From Sulfuritalea sp. (GTDB taxonomy: Bacteria; Pseudomonadota; Gammaproteobacteria; Burkholderiales; Rhodocyclaceae), in NCBI GenBank assembly GCA_030651305.1, contig JAUSCI010000054.1:1-64000 (forward strand): DNA of 64,000 nt, in the 5' to 3' direction. This document shows positions 18,668-27,279 of the stretch, one piece after another. Positions within the stretch are counted from its first letter, which is position 1. Each line of letters opens with the position of its first letter. The position numbers and the translations under genes are program-made. The notes under the pieces were generated by a model, which was given only the letters and a program-made list of their open reading frames with translations, searched no databases and had not been told where the DNA came from.

Positions 18668-19633
18668 TCACGCCGCCTGCAGCGCGTGCCACATTTCCTG
18701 ATCCCGCTGTGCCGTCCAGATACGCGGATCCGTGATGCCCGACGCCTCGTCGTGGGCCCGCGTCACGTCGAAGGGCAGGCAATGCTCGTAGATGAACACG
18801 CTGGCAAATTTCGGATCCATGTTCTTGCGCGTATGCGCCATGCAGGCGGCCAGATCCATGCCCTGGGCCACAGCTTCCTGCGCGCTGCGATACAGCGTCG
18901 AAACGAAGTCCCGCGTGTAGGCCAGGCCTTGCTGGACGCGTTCGGGATTCAGCAGGGCCGGACCGCGACCGGGAATCATTTTCTCGGGCTTCAGCGCCGC
19001 CAGCGCATCCAGAGTCGCCGGCCAGTCGGCCAGATAGGCGTCGCCGGTGTAACAGGCAGCATCCGCCTCGACCAGATCGCCGGAGAACAGAATCTTCTGC
19101 TGAGGCAGCCAGACCACCGTGTCGCCCTTGGTGTGGCCACGGCCCAAATGCATGATCTTCACTTCGAGATCGCCCATCCATAGCGTCAGTTCCTTGTCGA
19201 AAACCACGGTCGGCCAGGTCAGGCCGGGCACGCTCTCGACCGCATTGAACAGGCGCGGAAAACGGCCGATTTCGGAATCCATGTCCTGCTGGCCGCGCTC
19301 GACGATCAGTTCGCGGGTCTGCTTCGAGGCGATGATGTCCTGCAGGCCCTCCTTCTTGTAGCCCGAAGCGCCGAGCACGCGCACCGCGTGGTAATGGGTC
19401 AGCGTGACGTACCTGATCGGCTTGTCGGTGATCTGGCGCACGTAGCGGATCACGTCCTGCGCCATGACTGGCGTCGCCGTGGCATCGATGATCATCACGG
19501 CGTCCTCGCCGATGATCACGCCGGTGTTGGGATCGCCTTCAGCGGTATAGGCATAGGCGTTGTCCGACAGCCTGTCGAAGCTGACCCTTTTTTCTTCCAG
19601 GTCGGCGTGGGAGGCAAACTTTTTCTCGTTCAT
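18668..19633 (-). CDS. MBL-fold metallo-hydrolase with reduced metal site
   Basis: Metallo-beta-lactamase-fold protein of 321 residues and first gene of the catabolic operon. The usual HxHxDH motif reads HYHAVR (80-85), keeping both first His but lacking the Asp and third His. GHTKGD (His167) and FSGD (Asp186) are kept; the last His is Arg223 (PGRGP). That leaves ligands for one metal site only. The C-terminal part (DEASGITDPRIWTAQRD) looks specific to a subfamily linked with aromatic catabolism. AAGGAG lies 5 nt before the start. Confidence 0.85.
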   Translation of the reverse strand: MNEKKFASHADLEEKRVSFDRLSDNAYAYTAEGDPNTGVIIGEDAVMIIDATATPVMAQDVIRYVRQITDKPIRYVTLTHYHAVRVLGASGYKKEGLQDIIASKQTRELIVERGQQDMDSEIGRFPRLFNAVESVPGLTWPTVVFDKELTLWMGDLEVKIMHLGRGHTKGDTVVWLPQQKILFSGDLVEADAACYTGDAYLADWPATLDALAALKPEKMIPGRGPALLNPERVQQGLAYTRDFVSTLYRSAQEAVAQGMDLAACMAHTRKNMDPKFASVFIYEHCLPFDVTRAHDEASGITDPRIWTAQRDQEMWHALQAA

Positions 19634-19668
19634 GGGGACTCCTTGGCGGCGATCGAGGATTTACTTTG

Positions 19669-19695
19669 TCGTAATTCGATTTCTCTTATCGTAAT
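19669..19695. promoter_or_regulatory. Candidate operator: direct repeats TCGTAAT
   Basis: TCGTAAT occurs at 19669-19675 and again at 19689-19695, 20 bp apart (two helical turns). The second copy overlaps the -10 of the promoter below and the first follows the start site. TCGTAATTCGA is also a near-palindrome. The placement suits a repressor of the operon; the regulator is not in the window. Confidence 0.38.
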
Positions 19696-19717
19696 ACAAA
19701 AGCGCTTTAACTGTCAA
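19688..19717 (-). promoter_or_regulatory. Sigma-70 promoter of the MBL/monooxygenase/FAH operon
   Basis: A perfect TTGACA (19712-19717 on the plus strand as TGTCAA) is followed after 18 nt by TACGAT (19688-19693), four of six -10 matches. It lies about 60 nt before the MBL start codon in an AT-rich stretch. Confidence 0.6.
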
Positions 19718-19759
19718 ATGTTACTGCTCGCGGCAACCCGGAACAAGCTCCAGGCGAGG

Positions 19760-21658
19760 TCATTCCCGAATGGGCGAACCATAGCGTTCCTGGTACAGCG
19801 CTTCAATCATGTCGCGCGCAGCGGATATCCGGAATTCATCCAGCACCGACCTGCCCTCGCGGCCAACCCTGACAATCCATGCTCGCGGCGGCTCGGTCCG
19901 GCGACGGCCCAATCCCAGCAATGCCAGCTCGTGTTCCAGAGCGCGGAAGGAACGCAGTTCGCCGCTGGACGCGTCATGCGCCGTATCGTCAGCGCCGACT
20001 TTCTCGCTCCCTGGCTTGCGCGCTTTCCTGCCGCGCTTGAGTACCAGCCACGCCAGAAGCACGGCGAGCACCGCACCAAGCGCCCAGGCATCGACCGGAT
20101 GTGCCGAGGCGGCCATGTCACGCCTCAGTTCCCCGAAGCGCCGCCAGGCAAAGGACATCAAATCAGACAACGGCCGCCAGAAAGGCGCCGCGTCCTCCTC
20201 GACCGCCAGCCAGGTCGATGGCGTGGTATCTACCTCCAGCCACTTGCCGCCGACAAAAGCCTCGGCCCAGGCATGGGCATGCCGCGACCGCACCAGAAAA
20301 GTCCTTTCCAGCCGGCTGTATTCCTGCACGGAATAGCCGGTGACATAGCGTGCCGGAATGCCCAGCGCCCGCAACAGCAGCACGGTCGAGGTGGCAAAGT
20401 ATTCGCAATGGCCGGCGCGGTCGGTCAGCAGGAAGCGCTCCAGGTCGCGCCTGCCGCGCTGCTCGTCGCCGAGAAACAGCGTGTAGCGGAAATGTGCGGC
20501 GAACCAGGACTCCACGCCGGCCAGCCGTTCGCGCTCGCTGTTGTGCGAAAGTGCCGCGAGCTCCGGCAGACGCTGCATCAAGTCGTCAAAGCCCGGTGGC
20601 AGCGCCAGGTCATCAGCCTCGGGCGCAATTGGTGAAAGGGCCGCAGCCGGCAGGCTCGCCACGGTGACATCCAGCAAAGCCGGCGCATCGCTGATGCGGA
20701 CCACGCCGTAAGCATTGCGCCCGATGGCTCCGACCTCGCCGCTTATCTGCCCGCCGTCAATCGGCAGCGGCAGGAGGGCGGCCCCCTTGCTGCTTTCTCC
20801 ATGCAGCGTAAGTCTGCGCAGTGCGCCGACGGGAGCGGTGGGCGCCGGCACGAACGCATCCCGCCGTGCAACCCACATCCCGTTGGCGTAGCGCGTGAAC
20901 ACGCCGCTGCGCAGCAGCAGCGGCACAACGGCCGGCGGCGTCTGCTCGACCCGCCACGCGATGCGGTCGGAGAGCTTGACCCGGCCGAGATCGCCGATTC
21001 GCGTCTGGCTCTGGTAGGGATCGGTGTCGGCGCTTGTCAGGATTTCGACCGCCCAATCCTGCAGCACCAGTTGCGCGCGCTGAAGTCCTGCACTGGCGGC
21101 ATAGCCGCCCCCCACCGCGACCAGCGCGCCAAGGACGAAGCTTGCAAGCCCGGCAGCGTGCTGCGCCGGTCGAGCCACGAACAGCCAGGCGAGGACGAGT
21201 CCGGCCAGCGCCCAGAAGAACCACGGCGACGGTCGGGCCAGCACTCCCGCCGAAACCAGTGTCATGGCCAGATAGGGCGCGCCAAGCTCGGCAACGCGAT
21301 CTGCATCCGGGTGAGTGGAGCGGCGCATTGTCACCGCCAGATGTCGCAGCCGTAGTGGCGTTTCGCTCAGTGCGCCTGTCAGCAACAACGGAAAAAGTGC
21401 GGCGGGAAACCAGCCGCACGCCGCCAGCAATCCCTTCGACACGCCCTGCGTCACGAAAAAGCCCGTGACGATCAGCACAACCGCCAGCCCCGAGAGATCG
21501 ACCACGCGGTTCAAATCGCGGTCAGTCAGGCTCAGGCGAACAGCGCTGGCGGGTGCCAGCAAGCGAGCCACTGCCAGCAGTGCCCCGACCACGCCCTGTC
21601 CGGCGGCAAAGCCCCACAGGACGAGACTTGCGGCTTGCAGCCACGCCGGCGTGTTCAT
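19760..21658 (-). CDS. TgpA-like membrane transglutaminase
   Basis: Protein of 632 residues with about five N-terminal membrane helices (to about residue 190), a periplasmic domain, a transglutaminase-like core and a further membrane helix near 535-550. The cysteine-protease-type triad is visible: Cys418 (RAGHCEYFAT), His462 (RHAHAW) and Asp477 (EVDTTP). It matches the DUF3488/TgpA architecture, always found with DUF58 and MoxR genes as here. Its role in bacteria is not settled (envelope protein processing is suggested). The start overlaps the DUF58 stop by ATGA. Confidence 0.9.
   Translation of the reverse strand: MNTPAWLQAASLVLWGFAAGQGVVGALLAVARLLAPASAVRLSLTDRDLNRVVDLSGLAVVLIVTGFFVTQGVSKGLLAACGWFPAALFPLLLTGALSETPLRLRHLAVTMRRSTHPDADRVAELGAPYLAMTLVSAGVLARPSPWFFWALAGLVLAWLFVARPAQHAAGLASFVLGALVAVGGGYAASAGLQRAQLVLQDWAVEILTSADTDPYQSQTRIGDLGRVKLSDRIAWRVEQTPPAVVPLLLRSGVFTRYANGMWVARRDAFVPAPTAPVGALRRLTLHGESSKGAALLPLPIDGGQISGEVGAIGRNAYGVVRISDAPALLDVTVASLPAAALSPIAPEADDLALPPGFDDLMQRLPELAALSHNSERERLAGVESWFAAHFRYTLFLGDEQRGRRDLERFLLTDRAGHCEYFATSTVLLLRALGIPARYVTGYSVQEYSRLERTFLVRSRHAHAWAEAFVGGKWLEVDTTPSTWLAVEEDAAPFWRPLSDLMSFAWRRFGELRRDMAASAHPVDAWALGAVLAVLLAWLVLKRGRKARKPGSEKVGADDTAHDASSGELRSFRALEHELALLGLGRRRTEPPRAWIVRVGREGRSVLDEFRISAARDMIEALYQERYGSPIRE
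19980..20004 (+). repeat. 25-bp dispersed sequence, copy d (antisense in the transglutaminase gene)
   Basis: 22 of 25 matches. It lies in the part of the gene coding for the variable cytosolic tail after the last membrane helix, where it encodes KVGADDTA in the opposite strand. Confidence 0.75.
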
Positions 21659-23007
21659 GGCGCCGGCATCGCTGCGGGAGTTTCCGCAAGCGTTGCGGGA
21701 ATCACGATGCGCCGCAGGATGCCGGCGAATCCGGCATCGTCGGCGGCAGGAGACGTTCCCTCCTGCTCCATGATCAGCACGACCGGCCGCACGCCGCGCG
21801 CCAGTAGGCGCCGCACCGCATTCTGACGCCGCTCGTCCCAGACCAGGAAGATCGCGACCAGCGAAGGCACCTGGGCGGCATTACGTTCGAGTGTAGCCAG
21901 CAAGGGCTCGATGCTCTCCGCTGGCGTCGGCGCGACGGTGGCCAAAACTCGCAGCAGCGCATCGGCACCCCCCAGGCCGCGACCGGCGGTAAGGCGATGC
22001 ACGCGGTCACCGACGAACATCAGATCGAGCAGGCTGTCGGCGTCGCGCGGTCGGGCGACCAGCCAGGCCGCCATCGACACCGCCGTTTCGAACGCCGGCG
22101 CGAACGGATACGGCGCCGCCGTATCGAGCACCAGCGCGTGCCGCGAAAAGAACTCCTCCTGGAATTCGCGCACCAGCGGCTTGCCGGTGTGCGCAAAACT
22201 GCGCCAGTGAATGGCGCGCAGGGGATCGCCCGGCCGGTAGTCGCGCAGGGAGCGAAACTCCTCGCTGTCACCTACGTGCAGCGCCAGTGAAATGCCATTA
22301 GGTTGCAGCAGGCGGTGGCTCGATGCGGCAGGCAGTTCGACTGGCAAACGCACCGGCAGCACCGGTAGTGTGGCTGCCGAGGCAGCGACCGGCACGCGCG
22401 TTTCCACCAGCCCGAGCGGGCCCGTCATCACCAGCCAAAGACTCTCGAACACGGCCAGCCCGCGTGCGGTCGGCTGCGCCGCAACATCGATGTCGACGCG
22501 CTGGCCGGGCAACAGCGCCGACAGCGCGACTCGTTCCACGTCAAGCGCACGCAGCCGGCGCAACATGTCGAGGAATGCCGGGTAGCCGATGCGCCGGTCG
22601 AAGCGGTTGGTCGTCACCTGGCCCCGGTGATGTTGCAGCGCTGCCGGCGACGGCCAGGGCTGGCGCAGTTGTTCAACCAGAAAGCAGGCTGGCGCCGGAG
22701 TCGGACCGTCATTGCGCACATCGATCCGGTAGCGTGCGGACTGTCCGCAAGTAAGGAACTCGGGCAAGTGGCGGCGCACCGCCAACCGCGGCGCACGGCG
22801 GCGCAACAGCGCCGCGGCAGCAGCGTCGACTGCGACGAGGCTGACGCCGAGGGAGAACACCACATGGGCGAGATTCGATTGCGTATCGAGGCCGAAAGCG
22901 CCGGCGAAGCCACTCAGGGCGACGATGACCAGACCACCCGGCGTCAGTCGCTCGCGCAGCCAGCGTGACGAAACGAAGACGAAACGGAAGAGCGCGAGCT
23001 TGCGCAT
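21655..23007 (-). CDS. DUF58 domain protein (MoxR-associated)
   Basis: Protein of 450 residues with two short N-terminal membrane helices (about 22-60) and a C-terminal DUF58/von Willebrand-like region. The signature is YRPGDPLRAIHWRSFAHTGKPLVREF near residue 255-280, followed by LVLDTAAP with a MIDAS-like Asp. DUF58 proteins partner with MoxR ATPases in a chaperone-like system. The gene is 18 nt downstream of moxR and coupled to the transglutaminase gene. Confidence 0.9.
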   Translation of the reverse strand: MRKLALFRFVFVSSRWLRERLTPGGLVIVALSGFAGAFGLDTQSNLAHVVFSLGVSLVAVDAAAAALLRRRAPRLAVRRHLPEFLTCGQSARYRIDVRNDGPTPAPACFLVEQLRQPWPSPAALQHHRGQVTTNRFDRRIGYPAFLDMLRRLRALDVERVALSALLPGQRVDIDVAAQPTARGLAVFESLWLVMTGPLGLVETRVPVAASAATLPVLPVRLPVELPAASSHRLLQPNGISLALHVGDSEEFRSLRDYRPGDPLRAIHWRSFAHTGKPLVREFQEEFFSRHALVLDTAAPYPFAPAFETAVSMAAWLVARPRDADSLLDLMFVGDRVHRLTAGRGLGGADALLRVLATVAPTPAESIEPLLATLERNAAQVPSLVAIFLVWDERRQNAVRRLLARGVRPVVLIMEQEGTSPAADDAGFAGILRRIVIPATLAETPAAMPAP

Positions 23008-23025
23008 GACCGCCCTATGCCCGCT

Positions 23026-23958
23026 TCACACCGGTATGGGGATTTGCGCGAGGATGTCGCGCACCACTTCGGCGCCTGTCGTGCCCGAGTAGCGCGCCTG
23101 CGGATCGAGCGCCAGGCGATGGGCGAGGACGTCGGCGGCGATTTCCTGGATTGCGTCGGGCGTAACGAAGGATGCGCCGTCGAACAGCGCCAGCGCCCGG
23201 GCCAACTGGAACAGCGCAATCGACGCGCGCGGGCTGGCGCCCATCTGCACCGCCGGATGGGCGCGCGTGGCATGGACCAGCGCGACGATATAGCGGCGCA
23301 GCGCCGGCGCCACGTTAATGGCGGCCGCCGCATCGCGTGCCGCCAGTAGATCAGCCACGGTGGCGCAGGGTGCAAGCTGGTCGAGCGGATGCCGCGCGGC
23401 GGTGTAGTCGAGCAGGCGCTCTTCTTCCCCGGCGCTTACATAGCCGAGGCCGAGCCGGATGCCGAAGCGATCCATCTGCGCCTCGGGCAAGGGATAGGTG
23501 CCGGCCTGCTCCACCGGGTTCTGCGTGGCGATGACGAAGTAGGGCTGCGGCAGCAGGCGCCGCTGGCCATCGACCGTCACCTGCGCCTCGGCCATGGCCT
23601 CGAGCAGCGCTGATTGCGTGCGCGGCGAGGCGCGATTTATTTCGTCGGCAAGCAGCACGTGGGCGAACACCGGACCTTCATGAAAGCGGAAGGACTGGGT
23701 CTGCGCGTCGAAGATCGAGACGCCGACGATGTCGCTGGGCAGCAGATCCGGGGTGAATTGCACCCGCGAAAAACTCGCCTCGACCGAACGCGCGAGCGCC
23801 TTGGCCAGCGTCGTCTTGCCGGTACCGGGATAATCGTCGAGCAGCACGTGCAAACCGGCGACCCAGGCGGAAACAATCTTGCGTATGTTGGCATCCTGTC
23901 CATGCAGCACGGTGGCAAGACCGGCTGCGATGGCGCGGGGCGTTTCGGTAGGGGTCAT
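23026..23958 (-). CDS. MoxR-family AAA+ ATPase
   Basis: AAA+ ATPase of 310 residues. Walker A is PGTGKTT at 44-50 and Walker B is VLLADEINRASP with sensor-1 ATQNPVEQAGTYPLPEAQ, the characteristic MoxR stretch. It is cytosolic and expected to remodel protein complexes with the DUF58 partner. It is the first of the MoxR-DUF58-TgpA set; the 109-nt space before it follows the ankyrin gene on the same strand. Confidence 0.94.
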   Translation of the reverse strand: MTPTETPRAIAAGLATVLHGQDANIRKIVSAWVAGLHVLLDDYPGTGKTTLAKALARSVEASFSRVQFTPDLLPSDIVGVSIFDAQTQSFRFHEGPVFAHVLLADEINRASPRTQSALLEAMAEAQVTVDGQRRLLPQPYFVIATQNPVEQAGTYPLPEAQMDRFGIRLGLGYVSAGEEERLLDYTAARHPLDQLAPCATVADLLAARDAAAAINVAPALRRYIVALVHATRAHPAVQMGASPRASIALFQLARALALFDGASFVTPDAIQEIAADVLAHRLALDPQARYSGTTGAEVVRDILAQIPIPV

Positions 23959-24067
23959 GGCGATTTCAACTCCGGTGGCGGATTATCTTCCCAAGAAAAC
24001 TTCCAACGAAAACCAACTGCCCGAGGCAGACTCCCAGGCTAACTTCCCGGTCCGGTCGTGCAACACG

Positions 24068-25255
24068 TCAGGGCATGGGCGCGGGTGCCCCGCTGCCGAT
24101 GGCACCAACCGGCTCGGTTCGCGGGTTTGCCCGCGAATAGGCAGGCACATGGCCTGGACTGCGCAGGACTGCCGCTGCCTGCCGATAGGCTTGCAGCGCG
24201 TCTTTGCGGCGGCCCGCCGCTTCGAACTCGCGGGCGCGGCGCAGCCAGTCGTCGACCATGTCGGGCGCTGCCGCGGAAGTCCCGCTCGCCGTATCGCCAG
24301 CACCGACTATTGCGGACTCGCTTTCCGCCGCCGGCGTAGCGTAACTGAGTGCCGCCGTCTGCGCACCGGGCTTGCCACGCTGCGCCGTAATCGCCATCCC
24401 GGTCACGGCGCGCGCCGGACCGGCTTTCCTGTTCGCACTTGCATCGGCCTGCCGAATCGCGGCGAGCGCTGCGCGATAGAGTTTCAGCGCCTCGTCGCGC
24501 CGTCCGGCCGCCTCCACCTTGCGCGCCTGGGCCAGCAGCAGGTCGGCGCGATCCGGTACCGGTTGCGAACGAACCGGGCGCCCCCAGGAAACCGCCGGCT
24601 TCGCCGCCGCCACGGCAAAACTCTCGTAGCCGGTAATATCACGGGCAATTTTCAGGTTGTTGTAGCGCATCGCCCAGCGCAGCGCGTCGTCACCCCGCTC
24701 GTTGACGATATCGCGCCGGGCGCCGGCCGCCAGCAAGGTTCCAGCAATGGTTTCGCGCCCCTCGCGTGCGGCCATCATCAACGGTGTCGAGCCGTTGGTA
24801 GACAGCGCATTGATATCGGCGCCGCGCTCGAGCAGGTAAGCCACCACCTCGGCATGTCCGGCGAAAGCCGCGTAGTGCAGGGCGGCCCACTCCTTGCCTT
24901 CGCGATTCAAGCGAGCGCCGTGTTCCACCAGCCAGCGCACGGCATCCATGCGGCCCTTCCAGGCCGCATGTTGCAGCGCCTGCTCACCGACCGAATTGGC
25001 CTTGTTGATATCGGCGCCGCGTGCAACAAACAGTTCCATCATCGGGATGTTGCCTTCCCAGGCGCCGATCATCAATCCGGTGCCGACCACGTTGCCCTCA
25101 AAATCTGGTGACAGGCCGGCATCCAGCCACTCGCGCGCCGCCGACAGATCGCCGCGTTCGATGGCGTTGGAGAAGCTCACCGCATCCGGCAAACCTGCGG
25201 CCCGCACCGGCATGATGGCCAGCAGCAAGCACACAACAAGAGAAAGAATTTGCAT
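24068..25255 (-). CDS. Secreted ankyrin-repeat protein with duplicated helical module
   Basis: Protein of 395 residues: a signal peptide (cleavage after about VRAAG), then six or so ankyrin repeats (about 28-200, for example GEQALQHAAWKGRMDAVRWL). The C-terminal part holds two similar helical hairpins, LLLAQARKVEAAGRRDEALK and DDWLRRAREFEAAGRRKDAL, joined by a low-complexity linker. The hairpins look like TPR units. It lies upstream of the MoxR cluster on the same strand. Ankyrin proteins mediate protein binding; no specific partner is evident. Confidence 0.8.
   Translation of the reverse strand: MQILSLVVCLLLAIMPVRAAGLPDAVSFSNAIERGDLSAAREWLDAGLSPDFEGNVVGTGLMIGAWEGNIPMMELFVARGADINKANSVGEQALQHAAWKGRMDAVRWLVEHGARLNREGKEWAALHYAAFAGHAEVVAYLLERGADINALSTNGSTPLMMAAREGRETIAGTLLAAGARRDIVNERGDDALRWAMRYNNLKIARDITGYESFAVAAAKPAVSWGRPVRSQPVPDRADLLLAQARKVEAAGRRDEALKLYRAALAAIRQADASANRKAGPARAVTGMAITAQRGKPGAQTAALSYATPAAESESAIVGAGDTASGTSAAAPDMVDDWLRRAREFEAAGRRKDALQAYRQAAAVLRSPGHVPAYSRANPRTEPVGAIGSGAPAPMP
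24288..24312 (+). repeat. 25-bp dispersed sequence, copy e (antisense in the ankyrin gene)
   Basis: 23 of 25 matches. It falls in the low-complexity linker between the two C-terminal helical hairpins, encoding IVGAGDTA on the opposite strand. Confidence 0.75.
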
Positions 25256-25307
25256 GGGAAGCAGTATAGAGAATCGGAATGACGTCTGACCCCCTAGAAT
25301 CGTCGCA

Positions 25308-25799
25308 ATGCCGCTTTACTTTGCCCTGCTGCTGAGCCTCATCCTGCACGCTGCCCTGATCGTCGCCCCGACCTGGCTTGAGGTGAGGCAGCGCCCGGCG
25401 CCAACGGCGAGCATCGAAGCAAGGCTTCTGCCACAGCCTGAACCCGCGGCAATGGCGGCGGCAGTCAGCACCGAGGCAAGTGCCATCGATACCGCCGCCG
25501 CTTCCCGTCCGCTTGCTGCCCCGCCCGGCACATTGGCCGGCAGCGCGTTGCGTCGTGCCCAGGCCGCACTATCGAAGCACCTGTTCTACCCGCCGGAAGC
25601 AGTGGCGCTCGGGCTTGAAGGCGAAGTCATCCTGCTCCTGATCCTTTCCGACAGCGGTCAGCTTGTTGCCGCCTCGATCGCCCGCAGTTCGGGCCACGCC
25701 CTGCTCGATCGGGCCGCGCTCGATGCCGCGCAGCGCATCGGCGCCCTCCCCGGCAACCCCCGGCAGACACTGTTTCCGGTGAGTTTTCGCCTGCAATGA
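25308..25799 (+). CDS. TonB C-terminal-like energy transducer
   Basis: Protein of 163 residues with an N-terminal membrane anchor (LYFALLLSLILHAALIVAP), an Ala/Pro-rich periplasmic spacer, and a C-terminal TonB-like fold. YPPEAVALGLEGEVILLLILSDSGQLVAAS is typical of TonB C-terminal domains, which contact outer-membrane receptors. No exbB/exbD lies beside it. It diverges from the ankyrin gene. It is short for TonB, and the Lys-Pro-rich spacer is reduced, so it may be an accessory family member. Confidence 0.8.
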   Translation: MPLYFALLLSLILHAALIVAPTWLEVRQRPAPTASIEARLLPQPEPAAMAAAVSTEASAIDTAAASRPLAAPPGTLAGSALRRAQAALSKHLFYPPEAVALGLEGEVILLLILSDSGQLVAASIARSSGHALLDRAALDAAQRIGALPGNPRQTLFPVSFRLQ

Positions 25800-25914
25800 C
25801 AACTGATTCTCGAGAGGAAACCTCCGAAGAATCGGGCGATTGACTACGGCGGCCAGTCTCTGCAATACTGGCCGCAGCACCGCTTCATTTCCCAAACCAA
25901 AGCAGGAGGGTTAC

Positions 25915-26319
25915 ATGAATACCATTTCCGATATTCTTGGCTCACGAAAAGGCACGGTCATTTCGATTGCTTCAACGCAGTCTGTTCATGACGCGCTAAC
26001 CCTCATGGAAAAGCACAATGTGAGCGCCCTGCTGGCAATGGACAAGGGCAAGCTCGTTGGCATAATTTCGGAGAAAGACTACGCTCGCAAGGTAGTGCTT
26101 CAAGGGCGCACTTCAAAGGCAACGAAGGTTAGCGAGATCATGGTCGAGCATGATCGCATTCACTTCGCCACGTTGAAAATGACTCAGCAGGAAGCCATCA
26201 AGCTCATGTCCGAGAACCAGATCCGCCATCTTCCGGTGGTGGACGGCAAGAAGAAGGTTGTCGGCGTCGTTTCGATCCGCGACTTCAGTTTTATTGCGGA
26301 TCCAGAATCCGAAGACTGA
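25915..26319 (+). CDS. CBS domain pair protein
   Basis: Two CBS motifs make up the whole 134-residue protein: VHDALTLMEKHNVSALLAMD with GIISEKDYARKV, then QEAIKLMSENQIRHLPVVD with GVVSIRDF. CBS pairs bind adenine nucleotides and act as energy sensors. AGGAGG lies 5 nt before the ATG at 25915, so the earlier in-frame start (25 more residues) is rejected. It ends 56 nt from the convergent rnfB. Confidence 0.92.
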   Translation: MNTISDILGSRKGTVISIASTQSVHDALTLMEKHNVSALLAMDKGKLVGIISEKDYARKVVLQGRTSKATKVSEIMVEHDRIHFATLKMTQQEAIKLMSENQIRHLPVVDGKKKVVGVVSIRDFSFIADPESED

Positions 26320-26375
26320 GCCGTAGAGCCTGGTGGCGACAGGCTGTGCAGGCCTGCCGCTTCCATCGCACCGGA

Positions 26376-27275
26376 CTATTCGGCGGTTGCGGCCGTTGCC
26401 GCGTCTGCCTGCTTCGCGACTTTCTTGGGCTTGGGCTTATTGGCGTCCGGCTGCTGGCCCGGGCTATGGATGATGTCGGTGGGACAGACCGTGACACAGA
26501 TTTCGTTGCAACTCGGGCCATAGGCCATGCACGCCACATGGTCGATGTTCAGGATGCCGTCGGCGATGCTGATCGCCTTGGCCGGGCACTCCTTGATACA
26601 GGCCATGCACTGGACGCAACCCACGGTGCAGGTGTCCTTGACGGCTTTGCCCTTGCCTTTGGACTGGCAGGTCAAGGCAACGCGGTACTGGCGCGGATAG
26701 CCGATCAGGCAGTCCTTCGGGCAGACATCGAGGCAGAGGCCGCACCCGGTGCACTTCTGGTAGTCGATCTCGACGATGCCCAGGTCGCCGATCTTCATGG
26801 CGTCGAAGGCGCATACACGCACGCAGTCACCCAAACCAAGGCAACCGTACTTGCAGGCCTTGGCGCCACCGAACGTCAGGTTGGCGCCGAGGCAGGTGTG
26901 TATGCCGTCGTACTCGGCCTGCTGGCGGGCCACCGAATCGGCACCCGAGCAGCGCAACATGGCCACCACTTCCTTCATCTCGCCCATCGTCTTGTTGGTA
27001 AGCCGGGAGATGTCGATGGCGACTACCTTGCCGCCGGGGGTGCATAGCGAGGGCGAGATGCTTTCGTCCTCGACCACCTTTTCCGCGTAGGTCTGGCACC
27101 CGGCGAAACCGCAGGCACCACAGTTCGCGGAGGGAAGGTTCTCGCGCACCTCCTCGACCAGCGGATTGACCGGCACGTGAAACTTTCGCGCGGCGCTGGC
27201 CAAGGCGATGCCGAAGAAGAGCCCGAGCGTGGTGAAGACAAGGACACCCCAAAGTGCTACATGTAGCAGATCCAT
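26376..27275 (-). CDS. rnfB: Rnf complex ferredoxin-type subunit RnfB (long, multi-cluster form)
   Basis: RnfB of 299 residues: an N-terminal membrane anchor (6-27), then the NCGACGFAGCQTYAE cluster domain, a middle region GGAKACKYGCLGLGDCVRVC, and four more cysteine clusters (CTGCGLCLDVCPKDC, CTVGCVQCMACIKECP, CNEICVTVCP). The middle region is characteristic of the long RnfB of clostridia, Thermotoga and Methanosarcina, with about six [4Fe-4S] clusters; gammaproteobacterial RsxB is shorter. A Lys-rich tail follows. It accepts electrons from ferredoxin at the cytoplasmic face. It is the last gene of rnfCDGEAB, 4 nt after rnfA. Confidence 0.95.
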   Translation of the reverse strand: MDLLHVALWGVLVFTTLGLFFGIALASAARKFHVPVNPLVEEVRENLPSANCGACGFAGCQTYAEKVVEDESISPSLCTPGGKVVAIDISRLTNKTMGEMKEVVAMLRCSGADSVARQQAEYDGIHTCLGANLTFGGAKACKYGCLGLGDCVRVCAFDAMKIGDLGIVEIDYQKCTGCGLCLDVCPKDCLIGYPRQYRVALTCQSKGKGKAVKDTCTVGCVQCMACIKECPAKAISIADGILNIDHVACMAYGPSCNEICVTVCPTDIIHSPGQQPDANKPKPKKVAKQADAATAATAE

Positions 27276-27279
27276 AGCG

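Noticed and set aside
17021-19183. Open frame of 720 codons on the plus strand opposite the monooxygenase and MBL genes
   Set aside because: It is antisense to two clear enzymes with motifs, has Arg/His-rich composition typical of GC-rich shadow frames, and shows no domain.
22110-22125. GCCGTATCG inside the DUF58 gene, considered as another 25-bp copy
   Set aside because: Only nine bases of the left half match and the right half is absent.
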